Shown here: positions 6,004-9,249 of the stretch, one piece after another | How positions within the stretch are numbered: the stretch's first letter is position 1 | Layout of the letters: each line of letters begins with the position of its first letter | Source of the DNA: Candidatus Omnitrophota bacterium | Lineage (GTDB): Bacteria > Ratteibacteria > UBA8468 > MWAK01 | DNA length: 9,249 bases | Assembly: GCA_018829455.1 (NCBI GenBank) | Contig: JAHJUB010000090.1 | Coordinates: 1-9,249 of the forward strand | Direction of reading: 5' to 3' | Notes under the pieces: generated by a model | Databases searched by the model: none | Told to the model about the DNA's origin: nothing | The model's input: the letters and a program-made list of their open reading frames with translations, nothing else | Made by a program: the position numbers and the translations under genes

Positions 6004-6960
6004 TCAGTCCAACTTCTGGAGCTCCACGCTGGGCCTGGTATTAACGACCTCAAACTGGTAGGGCGGGATGATTCCGGCTTCGCCTTGCCCTGGCAGGGTT
6101 GCCCGGTACTGCACGATGATGCGGTCCGGCTTCTCTTCGGTCTTTACGATTTTGTATTCTACGCCGGCCTGATTGGTAGGAAGAGCAACAACCATCTGTT
6201 TCTTGAAGTCCACTTCCGGGAGGGGAAGAGACAAGTTCTGACTGGTGTTCTGGGAATTCCAGGTCTTCTCCCATTCCGTCTTGTTGCGGATAACCAAAAC
6301 CCGGGACTCTTTGTCCACGGAAATTTCAGCTGTCTTTCGGAAAGCGACGACGTGTTTGCCGGCTTCCTTCTCCAAAACAGCTGCGTATTCCGTGCGGGCA
6401 AGGGAATCTGCGGTACGGGGAGCCGCCGGCGTTTCTGATTTTACTTTCCCTTCCGCTGAAAACGGCGCTAACATCTTTTCCGCGTCTTTATCCGCCAAAA
6501 CATCCAGTCTGGAAACAGCTTTCTGTTCTGTTGGCGCCAGGGGCTTTTGCTCAGAAACGGATGCTGTCTTCTTTCTCTCAACAACCGGATGTCCGGACGC
6601 CGGTGTCCGGACAACCTCCAGTTGGGGCGGAAGAACCGGTTTCTGGAGGTAAAGGGTCACTATCAGAAGTAAAGCCAGACCGGCCAGACCGTAAGAAACC
6701 CGGCGCGACCAACTCCGTAAGGCGGCGACCTCAGGCTTCTCCCTGACCCGGCTCAGAATTGCGGTCTCAAACCCCAGACCAGGGTGTTTCTCCGGAAATT
6801 CCCGCAGAAGTTCACGCAGCAATTCCAGTTCCTGAAGCGCCTTCCGGCATTCCGGACAGGAATCCAGATGCCCGTCAAAAAATTTCCTGGCCCTCTCCGG
6901 AAGCATCCCGTCAACGTAGGCGGAAAGCAACTTCTGATTTTTCCGGCAAATTCTGTTCAT
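6004..6960 (-). CDS. Membrane-anchored zinc-finger anti-sigma factor with PrcB-like C-terminal domain
   Basis: This protein likely holds the neighbouring ECF sigma factor inactive at the membrane. Residues 5-38 carry the zinc-binding anti-sigma pattern: Cys5, His31, Cys35, Cys38 (HLDSCPEC), with spacings of 26, 4 and 3, as in the ZAS domain of RsrA-type proteins. One transmembrane helix follows at about 88-105, with arginines before it (RR, 86-87), so the N-terminus is cytoplasmic. Residues 110-200 are a Lys/Ala/Pro-rich linker. Residues about 220-307 (NKTEWEKTW, PEVDFKKQMVVAL, IIVQYRATLPGQG, PPYQFEVV) resemble the C-terminal domain of PrcB, a subunit of the dentilisin protease complex, and would lie outside the membrane as a sensor. 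The start ATG overlaps the sigma stop as ATGA, with AGGA seven bases upstream. The domain assignment at the C-terminus is by pattern memory; the ZAS part is firm. Confidence 0.85.
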   Translation of the reverse strand: MNRICRKNQKLLSAYVDGMLPERARKFFDGHLDSCPECRKALQELELLRELLREFPEKHPGLGFETAILSRVREKPEVAALRSWSRRVSYGLAGLALLLIVTLYLQKPVLPPQLEVVRTPASGHPVVERKKTASVSEQKPLAPTEQKAVSRLDVLADKDAEKMLAPFSAEGKVKSETPAAPRTADSLARTEYAAVLEKEAGKHVVAFRKTAEISVDKESRVLVIRNKTEWEKTWNSQNTSQNLSLPLPEVDFKKQMVVALPTNQAGVEYKIVKTEEKPDRIIVQYRATLPGQGEAGIIPPYQFEVVNTRPSVELQKLD

Positions 6961-7499
6961 TTCCGCATCCTTTCCAGGTGGGGCCGAATCTGCTCGCGTA
7001 AATCCGTCCGCGCCCGGGCCAGTCGGGATTTAACCGTACCCAGCCGGCACTTCATAATCCGGGATATCTCTTCATATGACCTGCCCTCCATATCTCGAAG
7101 GATAATAATGAGCCGGGAAGCCGGGTTAAGGGAGTCAAGACAGACCCTGACCAAACCGGCCCGTTCGTCCAATTCAAACGCCTGGTCCGGAGCCGGCTTC
7201 GGGTCAGCCAAATCAAAATCCGGCTCTTCCGGACGGGTAGAATGGAGCGAGAACACCGGGTGCCGGCTCCAATGCCTCAAACGGTTCTTCCAGACGTTAA
7301 AGGTTATGCGGTAAAGATAGGTGAAGACCCGGGAACTGCCCTGGAAGCGGTCAAAATGCTCGTAGGCCCGGACAAACGTTTCCTGGGCTATATCCTTCGC
7401 TTCTTCCTGGTTGCCGCAAAGCCGGTAGGCAAGATTAAACACCTTTTTTGCCTCCTGATGGACGATCTCCTCAAAATCCAACGGGTTGTTTTTTCCCAT
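6957..7499 (-). CDS. ECF-family RNA polymerase sigma factor (RpoE-like)
   Basis: This 180-residue group 4 sigma factor contains sigma region 2 (about 13-78) with the core-binding helix DIAQETFVRAYEHFDRF (36-52) and the -10 recognition/melting stretch SSRVFTYLYRITFNVWKNRLR. Sigma region 4 follows at about 115-167 with LNPASRLIIILRDMEGRSYEEIS and the helix-turn-helix GTVKSRLARAR (154-164). Region 3 is absent, as expected for ECF factors. The chosen start is ATG 7497-7499. A longer frame from TTG 7518-7520 adds seven residues, but it lies at about the predicted transcription start and has no ribosome binding site. The chosen ATG also has only a weak site (AGAGA), so translation may be inefficient. 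The gene is followed by its anti-sigma factor with a 4-base overlap. An ECF-type element just upstream, shared with the VWA operon, indicates autoregulation. Confidence 0.93.
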   Translation of the reverse strand: MGKNNPLDFEEIVHQEAKKVFNLAYRLCGNQEEAKDIAQETFVRAYEHFDRFQGSSRVFTYLYRITFNVWKNRLRHWSRHPVFSLHSTRPEEPDFDLADPKPAPDQAFELDERAGLVRVCLDSLNPASRLIIILRDMEGRSYEEISRIMKCRLGTVKSRLARARTDLREQIRPHLERMRK

Positions 7500-7523
7500 G
7501 CAATGTCTCTGGCGGTCCAATCA

Positions 7524-7553
7524 TTAAGACACCATAACCCGGAGAAAGTTCCC
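7524..7553 (-). promoter_or_regulatory. ECF sigma-type promoter, likely autoregulatory, upstream of the sigma factor gene
   Basis: On the - strand: GGGAACT (7547-7553), 12 bases, TGGTGTCT (7527-7534), then TAA. It matches the element at 5928-5957 block for block with identical spacing, while the 12-base spacers differ apart from scattered T residues. Transcription would start near 7518, giving a leader of only about 19 bases before ATG 7499. Positive autoregulation of the sigma/anti-sigma pair is typical for ECF systems. Confidence 0.8.
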
Positions 7554-7569
7554 GGCCTGGATATATATT

Positions 7570-7590
7570 AGGGGTTGTTTAACAGCCCCT
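7570..7590 (-). terminator. Hairpin after the URO-D gene, possible terminator
   Basis: On the - strand AGGGG and CCCCT enclose an inner TGT/ACA stem with one mismatch and a three-base loop. It lies 36 bases beyond the URO-D stop and 17 bases upstream of the ECF-type -35. The tail after the stem is AATATATAT rather than a pure T-run, so termination strength is doubtful. It could instead serve as a protein-binding palindrome near the sigma promoter. Confidence 0.4.
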
Positions 7591-7625
7591 TACCACATTG
7601 AAATGGCTGACTTGGTGAGAATCGA

Positions 7626-8687
7626 TTATTCCCGGCAGGCGTCAATAAAAGCGGCGATGTTATCCAGAGGAACTTCCGGCTCCAGGATGTGGGTAGGCGA
7701 AAGGATGAGACCGCCGTCAAAACCAAGGGTTTTTTTTCGTTCCCGCACCACTCTCTTCACTTCCTCCGGTCCGGAAAAAGGCATCGTGGACTGGGTGCCG
7801 ATAGTCCCATCTAAAATTAGGTGTTTTCCATATTGTTTCTTGACTTCCTGCGGATTCAGGCATTCCGGCTGAACCGGGTTTAAAATGGTCACTCCGATTT
7901 CAATCAAATCCGGGATAATCTCCATAATATTGCCATCGCTGTGGTACCAAATTTGAATATCCGGCTTAATCCGGCGCGCTTCCGCGTAAACCTTTGCCCA
8001 GCGCGCTTTCATGAAACGGCGCCAGGTCTGGGCCGAAAAGATCAGGTTCTTCTGACTGGCCACGTCGTCGCCAGTCCGGAGATAATCAACGCCGGCCCGG
8101 GCCGCCGCGGTCGCCACCCGGAGATTGCGCCGGGCAAACTGGTCCAGGATGAATTCACACCACTCCGGCCGCTCCACCAGGTCCATCAGAAATTCTTCGT
8201 AGCCGCGCACCTGCCAGGAATTCTCGTACATATGACCCACCCAGGTTGACGCTGCTCTGCCCTGTTGGTGCGCCTGCTGAACCTTCTCGGCCATTCCGGT
8301 CTCTTCAAAAACCGCCTGGCCGGGAAAGGGAAAACGTTCTAATTCCTGGAAATTATTTGCGTTGCGCAGGGGGCTGACGTAACCGGTGAAATGATAGAAC
8401 TTTGCCGGAATTTCCAGAACGCCGAGGTGGTTGATAAAAGAGCCCTCCGGCTTATCCGCGTCTTTAAAGTACACCGAGTAGTCCGATTTTTGAAGACCTT
8501 TCGGTTCCTTCGGCTGGACGTCTTCCGGCCAATACATACCGAAATGTTTACGGAGGTTGGCGTCCGGCGCCAGGGAATATTTTTCCTGAAGGCGCCTGAC
8601 CAGGTCAGGGGTAAAGTCGGCGTAAAACAGGAAGTTGTCGTGAGGGATGTGGTTTACGGTTACCTGAAAAATCTCCAGCTGCGTCAT
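7626..8687 (-). CDS. Uroporphyrinogen decarboxylase-family (URO-D/MtaA-like) protein
   Basis: The 353-residue cytoplasmic protein belongs to the URO-D superfamily, in the branch that includes cobamide methyltransferases (MtaA, CmuA) and many uncharacterised relatives, rather than heme-pathway HemE. Signature segments are GDDVASQKNLIFS (207-219), WYHSDGNIMEIIPDLIEIGV (247-266), ILNPVQPECLNP (268-279), DGTIGTQSTMPF (293-304) and GGLILSPTHILEPEVPLDNI (325-344). In MtaA-type enzymes the zinc site is His-x-Cys plus a distant Cys. Here His249 is kept but the second position is Asp251, so the classical thiolate site is changed. Arg-rich N-terminal motifs typical of HemE are missing. The start ATG 8685-8687 overlaps the upstream stop as ATGA and has no strong ribosome binding site, implying coupling to the small secreted protein gene. 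The substrate is unknown; methyl transfer is the leading guess. Confidence 0.85.
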   Translation of the reverse strand: MTQLEIFQVTVNHIPHDNFLFYADFTPDLVRRLQEKYSLAPDANLRKHFGMYWPEDVQPKEPKGLQKSDYSVYFKDADKPEGSFINHLGVLEIPAKFYHFTGYVSPLRNANNFQELERFPFPGQAVFEETGMAEKVQQAHQQGRAASTWVGHMYENSWQVRGYEEFLMDLVERPEWCEFILDQFARRNLRVATAAARAGVDYLRTGDDVASQKNLIFSAQTWRRFMKARWAKVYAEARRIKPDIQIWYHSDGNIMEIIPDLIEIGVTILNPVQPECLNPQEVKKQYGKHLILDGTIGTQSTMPFSGPEEVKRVVRERKKTLGFDGGLILSPTHILEPEVPLDNIAAFIDACRE

Positions 8688-9211
8688 GGATAAAGTTCCG
8701 GGTCATAAAATTCAAAAGCGTTATTGTTATCAAGGTTTACCGGCGTACTCCGTCCGGCGGTTACGGAAAACGGAACAAACCAGACTACGGTCATTTTACC
8801 CATTTTGCGGTAGGCGCCGATAAAATAATCGCCCGGCACAAGGTAGCGCACCAAAACTTCACCCTTATTATCGGCGCGTTTGGTAACAATGCCGGAGCGA
8901 ACCTGGCGCACACCGGCCCGCCGGCTATTCTCAATCTCCCTGACCAGGTAAATATATCGAAAAAGATGGTACGATCGTTTCTTGTTCTTGCTCTTTTCCG
9001 CATTCTGTTTGGCCAAAAAATCAACCACCCCCAGGTCAATCTCTTTATCCAGAATAGTAACCTGGGCCGCGCTCATCGGGAAAGATTTTCCTTCGAATTC
9101 AAGGGTTATTTTAGCCGACACCGCTCCGGTTGCAGCCGCGTGTAATGCCGACGGTAAAAGAACCAGGGCAATTCCGAGTAAAACCAAACCAGTTAATTTT
9201 TTGATATTCAC
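8684..9211 (-). CDS. Small secreted protein of unknown function
   Basis: I do not recognise this 175-residue protein. It has a clear signal peptide (KK at 4-5, hydrophobic core LTGLVLLGIALVLLPSA, cleavage near LHA at 23-25) and no lipobox Cys, so it should be released to the periplasm or outside. The mature part has alternating hydrophobic strands, a basic stretch (KSKNKKRSYH), and a segment GEVLVRYLVPGDYFIGAY. That segment resembles the prealbumin/carboxypeptidase-regulatory-like beta-sandwich often found in adhesin or binding modules. No catalytic motif is visible. The start is GTG 9209-9211, preceded by GGAGG at 9217-9221 with five bases of spacing. Its stop overlaps the URO-D start. Only 38 bases upstream are in the window, so its promoter and any earlier operon gene cannot be seen. 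Confidence 0.75.
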   Translation of the reverse strand: MNIKKLTGLVLLGIALVLLPSALHAAATGAVSAKITLEFEGKSFPMSAAQVTILDKEIDLGVVDFLAKQNAEKSKNKKRSYHLFRYIYLVREIENSRRAGVRQVRSGIVTKRADNKGEVLVRYLVPGDYFIGAYRKMGKMTVVWFVPFSVTAGRSTPVNLDNNNAFEFYDPELYP

Positions 9212-9245
9212 AATGACCTCCGTCAGGCACGAAATTCACAATGAC
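9206..9245. repeat. Short direct repeat around the start of the small secreted protein gene
   Basis: ATTCACAATGAC occurs at 9206-9217 and again at 9234-9245, 28 bases apart. The inner copy spans the GTG start and abuts the GGAGG site; the outer copy has no such site. It may reflect a small duplication of the translation start region or a paired binding site. With 12 bases and the window edge so near, chance is possible. Confidence 0.5.
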
Positions 9246-9249
9246 AATT

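Noticed and set aside
7500..7520. Longer sigma factor start at TTG 7518-7520
   Set aside because: The codon falls at the predicted transcription start and lacks a ribosome binding site. The added residues (MDRQRHC) are not part of the ECF fold.
8690..8702. CCCGGAACTTT on the - strand at the end of the small secreted protein gene, resembling the ECF -35
   Set aside because: It encodes the final residues of that protein and no GTCT block follows at the spacing seen in the two real elements.

Overview
The window looks like a piece of an uncultured bacterial genome. A lineage of the PVC superphylum (Lentisphaerae/Planctomycetes-like) or a neighbour such as Omnitrophota or Hydrogenedentes is plausible. 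The reasons are a pseudopilin with the FTLIELLVV signature typical of those groups, a short ceramidase-fold hydrolase, a MtaA-like URO-D protein, and paired secreted VWA and VIT-VWA proteins under an ECF sigma factor. This placement rests on gene content alone and is soft. Start codons include ATG and GTG, and several genes have strong AGGAGG-type ribosome binding sites.

Layout. From 1 to about 1031 everything reads on the + strand: the tail of a truncated pseudopilin (1-351), a structured AT-rich stretch with imperfect terminal inverted repeats (311-520), and a GNAT acetyltransferase (546-1031). The acetyltransferase's homology starts at an ATA codon rather than a normal start. From 1042 to the right edge everything reads on the - strand. 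In transcription order from the right edge these are a small secreted protein (8684-9211) overlapping a URO-D/MtaA-family protein (7626-8687), an ECF sigma factor (6957-7499) overlapping its membrane-bound zinc-finger anti-sigma factor (6004-6960), a secreted VWA protein (4739-5887) overlapping a secreted VIT-VWA protein (2451-4742), and a ceramidase-family hydrolase (1042-2358) with its own promoter.

The most interesting part is 2451-7553. The same bipartite element, GGGAACT-N12-TGGTGTCT-W-AA, with identical spacing, sits just upstream of the sigma factor gene and again just upstream of the VWA/VIT-VWA pair. It has the form of an ECF promoter (GGAAC-type -35, GTCT-type -10). The simplest reading is that the sigma factor activates its own operon and the VWA/VIT-VWA operon. 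The anti-sigma factor has an N-terminal zinc-binding anti-sigma domain, one membrane span, a long low-complexity linker, and a C-terminal domain resembling the C-terminal domain of PrcB, a protease-complex subunit. A PrcB-like sensor outside the membrane controlling two secreted VWA-fold proteins would be a compact envelope-sensing module. I do not recognise this exact combination as a described system.

Three gene pairs on the - strand share ATGA stop/start overlaps, which suggests translational coupling within each pair. The ceramidase-family gene has a separate extended -10 promoter and does not carry the ECF element. No rRNA, tRNA, CRISPR array or transposase gene is visible.
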